DNA of 64,000 nucleotides from Pelomonas paludis (GCF_039872745.1 NZ_JBDPZD010000001.1:744001-808000); one strand, 5' to 3'; positions 18,301-24,292 are shown, counted from the stretch's first letter. Made by a program: numbers and translations. Notes: generated from the letters alone by a model not told the origin.

Positions 18301-18766
18301 CGGCTTCCCGCCCACGGTGCACGCCAACATGCTCACCGTGCTGGGCGCCTGGGTCGCCAAGAACAAGCTCTGGGAGATCCAGCAACAGTGGCTGGAGGCG
18401 CCCGCCCCCCGCCACTACGCCCACGCCGTGGCCCGCCTGCGCCCGGCCATGCTGCTCACGCTCAACCAGCGCCCCACGCCCTTCCAGGTCTACCGCCTCG
18501 CCCGCGCCGACCACCGCCTCGGCACCGTGGACGTGAAGGCCGGCGACACCGTCATCGCCGCCCTCGGCTCCGCCACCCAGGCCAACCCCGCCCTCCACCA
18601 CGTCGCCTTTGGCGGCGACCGGGTGGACCCGCAAGGCGCCCCGCCGCATGCCTGCCCGGGGTATGGGATGGGCATGGGCGTGATGCTGGGCGTGGCAGCG
18701 GCGCTGCTGGAGGCAGGGACGCTCAAACCGACGGGGTCGCCGGTGAGTTTGTATTTGGACGTTTGA
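15314..18766 (+). CDS. Trifunctional-looking haem protein: N-terminal domain + DyP-type peroxidase + degenerate cytochrome P450
   Basis: The start is ATG at 15314 with AGGGAG upstream; the product has 1150 residues and no signal peptide. Residues 1-285 form an alpha/beta domain (LMLSVNFDGGWEPYMRVIWD) of a kind met in other haem-peroxidase proteins. Residues about 290-725 are a DyP-type peroxidase. GYADG (D465) is the GxxDG distal motif and H586AH588IRRSNPR the proximal-haem region. A Pro-rich linker (about 728-742) leads to a P450-like domain to the end. Its LGMDDDNGH resembles the C-helix region, A992-G993 the I-helix start, and HACPGYGMGMG carries the haem-thiolate Cys1114. The ExxR motif reads AVAR (A1038 replaces Glu) and no I-helix acid-Thr pair is seen, so O2 activation with a reductase is doubtful. 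By analogy with fungal Ppo enzymes, the peroxidase may make a hydroperoxide that the P450 rearranges; this is inference. Confidence 0.85.
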   Translation: MTTPRTADVQLGGITDLNLIADVKLGFVDAFETITYLDRLRRVLKTLNGLRLSSRESSLTAAGFTDVVSRWRIVHSFRWSIVDPADPTDPRSKARLMLSVNFDGGWEPYMRVIWDQLGSTLDLMLCHVEGYQLSNRCSFESYSAWVRAHEVSADFLFMESSRSVADTEYLKAYEASQRGKPDALTAARVHSLLQGETKPLPADPRARMAMALKGLPGLSALFALQRYFGQGALDGYCLLRATQDVFFEMKLLDTRQLFPQEPLSPVRAQYAQMLAWFESEIPPVPSPQRELHFAGHDIQAGILSPVRARTGALVLLRVAQPSTALAFLSALPLPWEGSHTPENGLWTQVALSLSGLRALGIPETRLQRLPTAFKEGMAARAGLIGDLRHNHPRNWRWPRRADGAGPIEPSAAHVLIQLRCADAAGAAHLDAAIAALSGPATGLALMAVEPLRTNPARKENFGYADGISQPAAHTVPGESAWSDQVPRGELLLGYPTLRDKQYPVPEKADALLDNGSFLVVRKLRQWTGRLARQVENEAARLGLDPELVYAKLMGRDRAGKPLVEPGHSSNDFNYRQDANGAQCPIHAHIRRSNPRQFSGPTGLTNTMPRILRRGMSYGAAPTVPADDAERGLMFMAYSAHLAEQFEVIQRWVAGANASGGYADQPDPLLAVVDPDARPNRLYTFEHEGNAYAMDLGPAPFVSLEWGGYFFVPSLPALRNLPALAELPLPVAPPAPTPPSAPALDDAAAWQLWLEDQNSRDIAWAWVRGQPGGVVRTAYGVLVGSPEGVCQVLRNSPDRYSVKGYGTRMVASLGPGYLGMDDDNGHAEQAPAVNAAIEQIREDQAYAETYALATAWFARQRAAGQMLAAATGTPQTQLDLERLSLDVLAGLCTAWFGQPDGQHLWGTEYRPPAESPRPRCPADLLPVSRYVFSPKPSVRVEQAGQRAGQAYLKAVEAWLATSKPAEGTLGRAIVDAAAAVPGATPYSVAATYAGIMLGFPPTVHANMLTVLGAWVAKNKLWEIQQQWLEAPAPRHYAHAVARLRPAMLLTLNQRPTPFQVYRLARADHRLGTVDVKAGDTVIAALGSATQANPALHHVAFGGDRVDPQGAPPHACPGYGMGMGVMLGVAAALLEAGTLKPTGSPVSLYLDV

Positions 18767-18785
18767 GCGCGAGTAAAGCACTCCG

Positions 18786-19400
18786 ATGAGCACGAAGCCC
18801 CACGCCACGTCCGATGCAGCTGTGCTTTTGCCGCGCATCGAGAGCCGCATCCTGCGCCTGCGCGACCAGAAGGTGATCATCGACGCCGACTTGGCCGCGC
18901 TATACGGCGTGCCAACCCGCCGACTGAACGAGCAAGTCAAGCGCAACCGCGACCGCTTCCCTGCTGACTTCATGTTCCAGCTCTCAGCCGCCGAGAAGGC
19001 TGAGGTGGTCGCAAATTGCGACCACCTTGCCAAACTGAAGTTCTCCAAGTCGCTGCCGTTCGCCTTCAGCGAGCACGGTGCCATCCAGGCGGCCAATGTG
19101 CTGGCATCGCCTCAGGCGGTAGAGATGGGCATCTACGTGGTGCGCGCTTTCGTCCGCTTGCGGGAGCTGGCTGGTATCCACGCCGACTTGGCCAATCGGC
19201 TGGCAGAGTTGGAAAGCAAGACCGACGGCTTGGCCGAGAGGACTGAGGGGCTCGCACTGGACCACGACACCTTCAGGCGCAACACTCGCAACCAACTCAA
19301 GCAACTCATCGAGGCAGTCAATCAGCTCATGGCACCGCCGGACCCGCCCAAGCGACCGATCGGGTTTGTCACGCCTGAGGGCGAGAAGGGCAAGGGATGA
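18786..19400 (+). CDS. ORF6N-domain (phage-type KilA-N-like) protein
   Basis: The 204-residue protein has an N-terminal ORF6N domain at about 14-105: RIESRILRLRDQKVIIDADL, AALYGVPTRRLNEQVKRN, RFPADFMFQLS and FSEHGAIQAANVL. It continues into a helical tail likely to form a coiled coil (DLANRLAELESKTDGLAERT). ORF6N is a DNA-binding domain found in phage antirepressors and mobile islands. Its stop overlaps the ATG of a HicB-like gene (ATGA). A decayed second copy lies at 22700-22855. This gene marks the left edge of the accessory region. Confidence 0.9.
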   Translation: MSTKPHATSDAAVLLPRIESRILRLRDQKVIIDADLAALYGVPTRRLNEQVKRNRDRFPADFMFQLSAAEKAEVVANCDHLAKLKFSKSLPFAFSEHGAIQAANVLASPQAVEMGIYVVRAFVRLRELAGIHADLANRLAELESKTDGLAERTEGLALDHDTFRRNTRNQLKQLIEAVNQLMAPPDPPKRPIGFVTPEGEKGKG

Positions 19401-19642
19401 GGGCCAGCGTGCGGCTTGAGAGCGAGAAAGTAGCCATGCAGAACGACGGCACCTTCGGCTACCGAGTCATCTGGTCAGACGAGGACGGAGAGCATGTCGG
19501 CTTATGTGCCGAGTTCCCGTCCTTGTCGTGGCTCGCCCAGACGCCGGAGGCTGCTTTGGCTGGCATACGGGCTGTTGTGGCGGATGTGGTTGCGGAGATG
19601 CAGGCGAGCGGCGAGGTGCCGCACTTAATATTTAAGACCTGA
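19397..19642 (+). CDS. HicB-like antitoxin, truncated before its DNA-binding domain
   Basis: The 81 residues include the HicB N-terminal fold: FGYRVIWSDEDGEHVGLCAE, FPSLSWLAQTPEAALAGIR and VVADVVAEMQASGE. The family normally continues with about 45 residues ending in a ribbon-helix-helix. Here the frame stops ten residues after the conserved helix, inside a repeat (19624-19646) that supplies the last residues and the stop. A second HicB-like gene at 24304 is cut at the same place by the same kind of repeat. No HicA toxin is adjacent. The start could be ATG 19397 (overlapping ORF6N) or ATG 19436. Confidence 0.75.
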   Translation: MRASVRLESEKVAMQNDGTFGYRVIWSDEDGEHVGLCAEFPSLSWLAQTPEAALAGIRAVVADVVAEMQASGEVPHLIFKT

Positions 19643-19681
19643 CCCCGAATTCCCTGACCCCGAATTCCCGTCCCCGAATCC
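19624..19681. repeat. Dispersed repeat copy 1 (AATATTTAAGACCTGACCCC type) with tandem tail
   Basis: The core at 19624-19646 contains AATATTTAAGACCTGACCCC. It runs into a tandem 15-mer CTGACCCCGAATTCC at 19639-19653 and 19654-19668, and a third degenerate unit to 19681. The same core occurs inverted at 22595-22617 and 23687-23709. Weaker copies lie at 24548-24563, 25650-25671, 26978-27009 and 27588-27606. It supplies the end of the truncated HicB reading frame. Its identity (an IS end, or an element mobilised by a RAYT-type transposase) cannot be settled from this window. Confidence 0.7.
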
Positions 19682-19700
19682 CGGTGTGACCCAGTATTCG

Positions 19701-21107
19701 CTAGTCGAGAATATGCATAATCAATTGCAGCAGCCTGACGCGCCACGCCGAAGCCAGTTTTGTCGCGCGAAATGTTGTGATCCGATACGAATTCTCAGAA
19801 ATTACTCTCACCATATTGGCAGAGGTCGAATTTCCAAGTATTGGCCAGCCAACCTCGGGGATCGGAGTGGAAAATTTATCTACATTTCCATCGCCAACCG
19901 TATCAGGCTTTCCCGATGAATCCAAAAGACAGTTGGCCAAATTTGGAAATTTGAGTCCGGCTGCCATAATGGTCCCTGAGCAATATGCTTTCCCAGGATA
20001 AAGAGTTGACGGATCTCGAAAGTAGTACCCGTGCCCCCACGAAAAGGGGTCATTGCTCGAGTCATATTCAATTGGATGATGACCCCCTAAAATGTGCCCC
20101 AACTCATGAGCCAAATTCTTAGACAAAAATAGACAATTTGCCTTCAGTAGGATATGACTATCCTCTGCTGATGCATACACCCTCGCAATCCCACAACCAT
20201 CATTACCATACATGCCTATTGTTACAACCAGATCCGCATTCGCTGCATCCCGCTCTTGCATTTGATCAATCGAATATCCACGACTATGGGCGAACCCAAT
20301 TGATGAATAGTCAAGCGCCTGAGTCGAGATGCCTCCCACCCTTTGAATGCGAAGTGAAGTATTGCTATTGGCAAAAATATTGTTTACGTCGAATACGACT
20401 TGATCAATGCGCGTTTGTAACGCCCCACCAAAATAGCTGGCTGCCTGGGGGGTAACGGCGAATAGAAGATTAGCTGTATATATTGACTGATTCGCAGCAG
20501 CTACATTTGCCGAAGGTTCCGAAGGGCCTAAATTTATTGATTGGCCGTCAGCCCTATTCTTTGAATTGCCCTTTGAGCGTTCCTGGATTTCCTTCCAATC
20601 CTTTGGATGTTGAGGGACTGTTCCAGTATTGACTTGGACTATTACTGCCACTCCATCCTTCAAGAAATCAACCTCATACCTCACGCCTTTCCACACTAAC
20701 CAACCCAAAACTGGGGCGGAGCGTGATTGTTTCGACGGGCGCGAGAAAAATTCAGCAATGTCGCGAGCCTTGCCGTCAACCACTTCGGTCGTCGACGCAC
20801 CCTTCCATAGCAGCGTTTCGTCAGAACTGCGCTGTTTTGAAATCGCTCGATAGGTTGCTGCTTCTCCGTTGGGCAGATTTACCGAAATTTCGTCATAATT
20901 CAGCGCTTGCGCGTTTAGCGTCGATACGCTTGCGGAAACGACGTGAGATTGTGAGCGAATCGTCTCCACACGTTTTTGTTCTTCGGCGCTAAATGAATTG
21001 CGTCTCTGCTCAGTTGACAGCGCTCCACCAATCAAATTCTCGGCAGCTGGAGATGGTTTTAGGGCACACAAAAGACACGCCGCGATGACAAAAGCAATAC
21101 GAGTCAT
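19701..21107 (-). CDS. Secreted metzincin-type zinc metallopeptidase (reprolysin-like)
   Basis: The 468-residue protein has a signal peptide (IAFVIAACLLCALKPSPAA), a pro-region of about 200 residues and a catalytic domain with HELGHILGGHH. That places zinc ligands at H334, H338 and H344 with E335 as base, the HExxHxxGxxH metzincin motif. The Met-turn is GTIMAAG at about 379-385. The cysteines around C305, C325, C377 and C393 probably form disulfides. The gene is much AT-richer than the rest of the window, so it was probably acquired. It reads in the same direction as, and 22 bases behind, a small secreted Cys-containing protein, possibly a partner or inhibitor. Confidence 0.88.
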   Translation of the reverse strand: MTRIAFVIAACLLCALKPSPAAENLIGGALSTEQRRNSFSAEEQKRVETIRSQSHVVSASVSTLNAQALNYDEISVNLPNGEAATYRAISKQRSSDETLLWKGASTTEVVDGKARDIAEFFSRPSKQSRSAPVLGWLVWKGVRYEVDFLKDGVAVIVQVNTGTVPQHPKDWKEIQERSKGNSKNRADGQSINLGPSEPSANVAAANQSIYTANLLFAVTPQAASYFGGALQTRIDQVVFDVNNIFANSNTSLRIQRVGGISTQALDYSSIGFAHSRGYSIDQMQERDAANADLVVTIGMYGNDGCGIARVYASAEDSHILLKANCLFLSKNLAHELGHILGGHHPIEYDSSNDPFSWGHGYYFRDPSTLYPGKAYCSGTIMAAGLKFPNLANCLLDSSGKPDTVGDGNVDKFSTPIPEVGWPILGNSTSANMVRVISENSYRITTFRATKLASAWRVRLLQLIMHILD

Positions 21108-21129
21108 TGTTGTCTCTGGTCAGCTTGCC

Positions 21130-21489
21130 TTAATTGGTTGGGCCAATATAGATAGGCGCGGGAGCACTTGAATAGGTCGGTAGCGTTGAGCAGGCCCCCG
21201 TTCCATCATAATAAAATTGAAGGAGTGTATTGTTACGCTTCGCTTGGAGGAGCATCGCAGTCCACATTGCGCAGGTAGCGGTCGGCACACCCTTATACAC
21301 AATATTCAAGTTGCACACATTGGTATAGTCGCCCCTACCGCTATGTAGGATATTTACAGTGCCATCGGAATACACGAGCACTGAAAGTGTTTGGGCATTA
21401 CACTGAAATGCTGCATTTGCACTTCCAACAGCGAGCGCCAGTATTGACGCAAAGGCTTTCAACACAAGGGATTTACGAGTATATTTCAT
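21130..21489 (-). CDS. Small secreted Cys-containing hypothetical protein
   Basis: The 119 residues start with a signal peptide (LVLKAFASILALAVGSANAA). The mature part holds four cysteines (FQCNAQ, NVCNLN, ATCAMW, GACSTL), enough for two disulfides. The pattern VNILHSGRGDYTNVCNLN, then CAMWTAMLLQAKRNN, is shared by small hypothetical exported proteins of Xanthomonadaceae and relatives (recognised by eye). It is AT-rich like the following metallopeptidase, and the two probably form one transferred operon. Its function is unknown. Confidence 0.75.
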   Translation of the reverse strand: MKYTRKSLVLKAFASILALAVGSANAAFQCNAQTLSVLVYSDGTVNILHSGRGDYTNVCNLNIVYKGVPTATCAMWTAMLLQAKRNNTLLQFYYDGTGACSTLPTYSSAPAPIYIGPTN

Positions 21490-21605
21490 GGGGTTTCATC
21501 GTTTGAATAGCGCCGCATTCGGCTAGATGCAGGTTACCAGCGGCAGTCAAGAAGTGCAACGCCTCCCCATTTCGAAAATTAGGGGGTTTCTGCGCACCAA
21601 GGCCA

Positions 21606-21930
21606 TTCAGTTCTTCCGCCAGAGGCTCGGCAGGAAGCGGTAGTAGAGCAAGTGGCGCCACGTCGCCCAATCGTGGGCCGCGTGGCCGCCGGCGTAGTAC
21701 TCGTGGTTGACGCCGTGGGCTTTGAGCGCGGCGACCAGTGCGGCGACGCGGGCGTTGAAGTTGCCGCGCTCCTCCAGCGTGCCCTGACCGACGAAGAGGT
21801 AGTCGACCTTTTTGTTCACGTCGGGGTCGTTGAGGAATGTGGCGAGGGACTTTTCGGGTTCGGTGTCGCCAGCGCTGAGCACCCCGAAGTTGGCGAAGAG
21901 ATCGAGGGAATTGAAGCCCGCAAAGATGGT
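21606..21930 (-). pseudogene. 3' fragment of an esterase gene (duplicate of the 25717-26925 gene)
   Basis: The minus strand reads TIFAGFNSLDLFANFGVLSA through to LLYYRFLPSLWRKN and a stop. It is nearly identical to the last 108 residues of the intact esterase at 25717-26925; the matching stretch there is 25716-26040. Similarity ends abruptly at about 21931, where the sequence switches to a segment starting GAGAAATCGGGGTCACCC. The catalytic serine and the whole N-terminal part are missing, so the fragment is not a working enzyme. High identity implies a recent duplication or recombination. Confidence 0.85.
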
Positions 21931-22454
21931 GAGAAATCGGGGTCACCCATTAGCCGCCCCCGTCAAGTGGCAAACACACGCCCCTGCACCGCAAGAGCGC
22001 ACCTGATCTTCCTTCAAGACTGCATTCCCCGTCGCCGGACTCACCGCGCACTTGGTTCTCGAATATTGGTTGCGCCGCAGCGCACCAGTCACCCATCAGG
22101 ATCAAGGCCTCGGGCTCGGCGTTGTGATGCGCTTTGCCCTTGACCCCTGGCGGCTTGCGCCGCCCCAGAAAACCCTCTGTTCCCCAGCCCGTCCAATCCT
22201 CGCGAGCTGCGGCATATGACGCGTGCTCGCACAAGTCTTCTGGCTGCGAGTCTGCCAATGACGCGTGGTCACCCGGCACGACACGCTCCAAACCCATCTG
22301 GCTCAGGCTGCGGGCGCTGCGAACTTCTTCAACGTGGGCGGGATCGACGCGGGCCGGCATTCAAGTCTCTTGGTTGTGAACCACCCCCGATTCGGCCTGA
22401 CCCGCGTCGTCCCATTGATCACTTGACAAGACCGCCGCATAACTTCCCCGATGC
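21931..22454. other. Gene-poor mosaic with possible insertion-sequence end remnant
   Basis: No gene is recognised here. At the junction with the esterase fragment the sequence AGAAATCGGGGTCACCCATT carries a TGACCCC box on the minus strand, like the multiple terminal repeats of IS21-type elements; this is a suggestion only. The 30-bp stretch at 21967-21996 recurs at 30059-30088 with four mismatches. A palindromic REP-like unit lies at 22134-22170. A minus-strand frame covering 21950-22360 has no recognisable family and is probably not a gene. Confidence 0.4.
22134..22170 (-). repeat. REP-like palindromic unit, copy A
   Basis: The unit reads TTGCCCTTGACCCC, then the palindrome GGCGGCTTGCGCCGCC, then CCAGA. 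The inverted copy at 23603-23639 matches with a few changes and keeps the stem (GGCGGCATACGCCGCC on the same strand). Compensated stem plus a conserved flank is typical of REP-type intergenic elements. Confidence 0.65.
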
Positions 22455-22585
22455 AAGACCGCTGCAGAGCTTCGCCGGTGCGCGCCGCAGCTGGGGGTCG
22501 GGAAGCTCAATCCGGCGGGAACGCCGGAGAACTTGTATTTCAACGAGTGCGCATGGCCGCGCTCCTGTGCGCCATCTAGAGCCGC
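22455..22585. repeat. 131-bp imperfect repeat, copy 1
   Basis: This segment aligns without gaps to 23719-23849 over the full 131 bases (both start AAGACCGCTGCAGAGCTTCG and end near GAGCCGC), with roughly one change in seven. No family is recognised for it. On the minus strand both copies can be read as a short peptide with KFxGxPAGLSFP and HRRSSAAVL, which might be the tail of a lost protein. Each copy sits within ten bases of a GGGGTCAAGTCTTAAATAT repeat. Confidence 0.65.
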
Positions 22586-22594
22586 GAGGAGATC

Positions 22595-22617
22595 GGGGTC
22601 AAGTCTTAAATATTAAG
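22595..22617. repeat. Dispersed repeat copy 2 (inverted)
   Basis: The reverse complement matches the core at 19624-19646 in 22 of 23 positions (GACTTGACCCC instead of GACCTGACCCC). It lies ten bases after the 131-bp repeat and before the ORF6N relic. Confidence 0.75.
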
Positions 22618-22699
22618 TCCCCCCAAATCCTTTCCCGTCAGTCGTGGACAGCCAGCAAGTTGGCTTTTGCGCTGAGTTTCCCGGTGCGCACGCAATCCA

Positions 22700-22855
22700 G
22701 TGGCGGAGGTGGTCGCAAACTGCGACCGCCTTGCCAAGCTGAGGTTCTCCAAGTCGCTGGCTTGCGCATTCAGCGAACACTGCGCTGTCCTGGCGGACGA
22801 TCTGTTGGCCTTGCCCAAGCGACGGCTCGGCTTTGTCACGGATGCGGACGCGTAG
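22700..22855 (+). pseudogene. ORF6N-protein relic
   Basis: The frame from 22700 to the TAG at 22853-22855 reads VAEVVANCDRLAKLRFSKSL, then AFSEH, then directly PKRRLGFVTDADA. The first part matches residues of the intact ORF6N protein at 18786-19400 (AEVVANCDHLAKLKFSKSL), and the last part matches its C-terminus (PKRPIGFVTPEG). The N-terminal domain and about 90 internal residues are deleted. It is a decayed second copy, lying directly upstream of the PIN toxin gene. Confidence 0.75.
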
Positions 22856-22921
22856 GGCAAGGGCCGCAGGCGAGAGTGGCTCACGTTGCAATGACATCTC
22901 CCGTGATGTCAGAATTGCGCC

Positions 22922-23347
22922 ATGCGCTGGGTTCTTGATACCGATGTGATCGTCGCCGCCATGCGCAGTCCGGCGGGTGCCTCGGCAGCGCTCTTGCTGG
23001 CTGCGCTGGACGGGCGCGTGCAACTGGTGGCCAACGTTGCGCTGGTTCTTGAATACGAGGCCGTTTGTTTGCGCCCGCAGCATCTTGAGGAGGCGGGCTT
23101 GTCGGTGGCGCAAGCGCAAGCCTTCTTGGACGCTGTGGCTGCCCTGATGGAGCCGGTGCATTCGCACTTCATCTGGCGGCCTCAGCTGAGGGACGCGGCT
23201 GATGAAATGGTGCTGGAGGCCGCAGTCAACGGTCAGGCCAACAGCATCGTCAGCTTTAACCACCGCGACTTTGCCGACGCGCCTGCCCGCTTCGGGCTGG
23301 ACCTTCTACTTCCCCGCGACGCTCTCAGGAGGATTCGTCATGACTGA
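22922..23347 (+). CDS. PIN-domain toxin (putative ribonuclease) of a toxin-antitoxin pair
   Basis: The 141-residue protein begins RWVLDTDVIVAAMRSPAGAS, with the first catalytic aspartate in LDTDV. It continues with a conserved Glu in VLEYEAVCL and acidic residues in LRDAADEMVLEAA and SIVSFNHRDF. This is the layout of the 'PIN family putative toxin component' proteins, Mg-dependent RNases that cut tRNA or mRNA. It overlaps the downstream antitoxin gene by 8 bases. Toxin before antitoxin is the less common order but usual for this subfamily. Confidence 0.88.
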   Translation: MRWVLDTDVIVAAMRSPAGASAALLLAALDGRVQLVANVALVLEYEAVCLRPQHLEEAGLSVAQAQAFLDAVAALMEPVHSHFIWRPQLRDAADEMVLEAAVNGQANSIVSFNHRDFADAPARFGLDLLLPRDALRRIRHD

Positions 23348-23591
23348 TACCTCGACCTACCCCTTGCGCCTGCCCCGCTCGGTCAAGGCTGCCGCCGAGC
23401 AATTGGCCCGCGACGAAGGCATCAGCCTCAACCAACTGGTGGCCACGGCCGTGGCCGAGAAGCTGGCCGTGATGCGCACCGCCGCCTTCTTTGCCGAACG
23501 CCGCGAGCGGGCCGATCCAGCGGCGCTGCGCGCGCTGCTCACCCGTCAGGGCGGCGTGCCGCCGCGTGAGGGGGATGAGATTGCGGAGTGA
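23340..23591 (+). CDS. Antitoxin with ribbon-helix-helix (partner of PIN toxin)
   Basis: The start is ATG at 23340 with AGGAGGA 7 bases upstream, inside the end of the toxin gene. The 83 residues open with TYPLRLPRSVKAAAEQLARD and GISLNQLVATAVAEKLAVMR, the Arc/CopG/HicB-type ribbon-helix-helix. A charged C-terminal tail (FFAERRERADPAALRALLTR) would wrap the toxin. It presumably neutralises the PIN protein and represses the operon. The pair looks complete. Confidence 0.85.
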   Translation: MTDTSTYPLRLPRSVKAAAEQLARDEGISLNQLVATAVAEKLAVMRTAAFFAERRERADPAALRALLTRQGGVPPREGDEIAE

Positions 23592-23602
23592 ACCGTGGGT
23601 TG

Positions 23603-23639
23603 TCTGGGGGCGGCGTATGCCGCCGGGGGTCAAGGGCAA
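23603..23639 (+). repeat. REP-like palindromic unit, copy B
   Basis: TCTGG, the palindrome GGCGGCGTATGCCGCC and GGGGGTCAAGGGCAA follow the antitoxin stop by 12 bases. This is the inverted counterpart of 22134-22170. The hairpin could also act as a transcript end for the toxin-antitoxin operon, although no U-tract follows. Confidence 0.65.
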
Positions 23640-23643
23640 GCAA

Positions 23644-23677
23644 GTGCCTGCCCTGCTTGCCGCGACAAGCGGCGGGA
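23644..23677. repeat. 34-bp repeat, copy 1
   Basis: GTGCCTGCCCTGCTTGCCGC followed by GACAAGCGGCGGGA matches 25571-25604 in 33 of 34 positions. It contains the inverted repeat CTTGCCGCGACAAGCGG. It sits between the REP-like unit and dispersed repeat copy 3, so three repeat types are stacked within 110 bases here. Confidence 0.7.
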
Positions 23678-23686
23678 TGAGAAGTC

Positions 23687-23709
23687 GGGGTCAAGTCTTA
23701 AATATTTAG
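23687..23709. repeat. Dispersed repeat copy 3 (inverted)
   Basis: GGGGTCAAGTCTTAAATATT followed by TAG is near-identical to copy 2 at 22595-22617. It is followed nine bases later by the second 131-bp repeat. Confidence 0.75.
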
Positions 23710-23718
23710 TCCCGACCC

Positions 23719-23849
23719 AAGACCGCTGCAGAGCTTCGCCGATGCGTGCCGCTGTTGGGGGGCGGGAAACTCAATCCGGCAGGGCCGCCGGGGAACTTGC
23801 ATTGCAGCGTGTGCGCATGGCCGCGCTCCAATGCGCCATCCGGAGCCGC
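23719..23849. repeat. 131-bp imperfect repeat, copy 2
   Basis: This is the gapless counterpart of 22455-22585. It runs to within 14 bases of the HigB relic, suggesting that insertion or recombination at this element removed the first part of higB. Confidence 0.65.
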
Positions 23850-23862
23850 ATCGTCACTTGAC

Positions 23863-23979
23863 CGCGCGCGGCGTTGGCGGCTTGAGGTCACCGCTTGTGA
23901 CCTCAAACAGCAATGGCGCGTCTGCTTCGTCTGGACGGCAGAAGGCGCCACCGATGTCGAGATCGTCGACGACCACTGA
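23863..23979 (+). pseudogene. HigB-type toxin, C-terminal remnant
   Basis: The frame ending at TGA 23977-23979 reads WRLEVTACDLKQQWRVCFVW and TAEGATDVEIVDDH. The end matches the conserved C-terminus of RelE/HigB toxins (QWR-[IV]-CF-x-W ... DVEIVDYH). The first 55 or so residues of the family, including much of the ribonuclease fold, are replaced by repeat DNA. No start codon with a ribosome site precedes it. The toxin is therefore very likely inactive, while its antitoxin gene directly downstream is intact. Confidence 0.75.
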
Positions 23980-23983
23980 AGGA

Positions 23984-24292
23984 ATGAACACCATGCGCAC
24001 CCTTGCACCCGCATCGCCCGGCGAGATGCTTGAAGAGGAATTCCTCAAGCCCCTGGGCCTGACGAAGTACCGCTTGGCCAAGGACATCGGCGTGCCTGCC
24101 CAGCGCGTCGGCGAAATCGTCGCCGGCCGGCGCGCCATCACGGCCGACACGGACCTGCGGCTGTGCCGCTACTTTGGCCTGAGCGACGGCTGGTGGCTGC
24201 GCGGCCAGGCGGCGTATGACACAGCGGTTGCAAGGGACGCGCTTCAGGAGGAGCTGGCGCGGATTCCGAGGTGTTCGTTGCTGGCGGCTTGA
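23984..24292 (+). CDS. higA: HigA-family antitoxin
   Basis: The start is ATG at 23984, five bases after the HigB remnant's stop and behind GAAGGA; ATG 23993 is an alternative. The 102 residues show the XRE helix-turn-helix of HigA: SPGEMLEEEFLKPLGLTKYR, then LAKDIGVPAQRVGEIVAGRR and ITADTDLRLCRYFGLSDGWW. The protein would bind its own operator and the HigB toxin. The toxin has decayed, so this is an orphan antitoxin, which may persist as a regulator or as protection against related toxins. Confidence 0.9.
   Translation: MNTMRTLAPASPGEMLEEEFLKPLGLTKYRLAKDIGVPAQRVGEIVAGRRAITADTDLRLCRYFGLSDGWWLRGQAAYDTAVARDALQEELARIPRCSLLAA

Noticed and set aside
19639..19681. Short tandem CTGACCCCGAATTCC units as a CRISPR or iteron array
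   Set aside because: Only two perfect units and one degenerate unit with no spacers; they are part of the dispersed repeat.
21950..22938. Overlapping open frames on both strands between the esterase fragment and the PIN toxin
   Set aside because: They run across several repeat elements and an ORF6N relic in a different frame; no family and no ribosome site.
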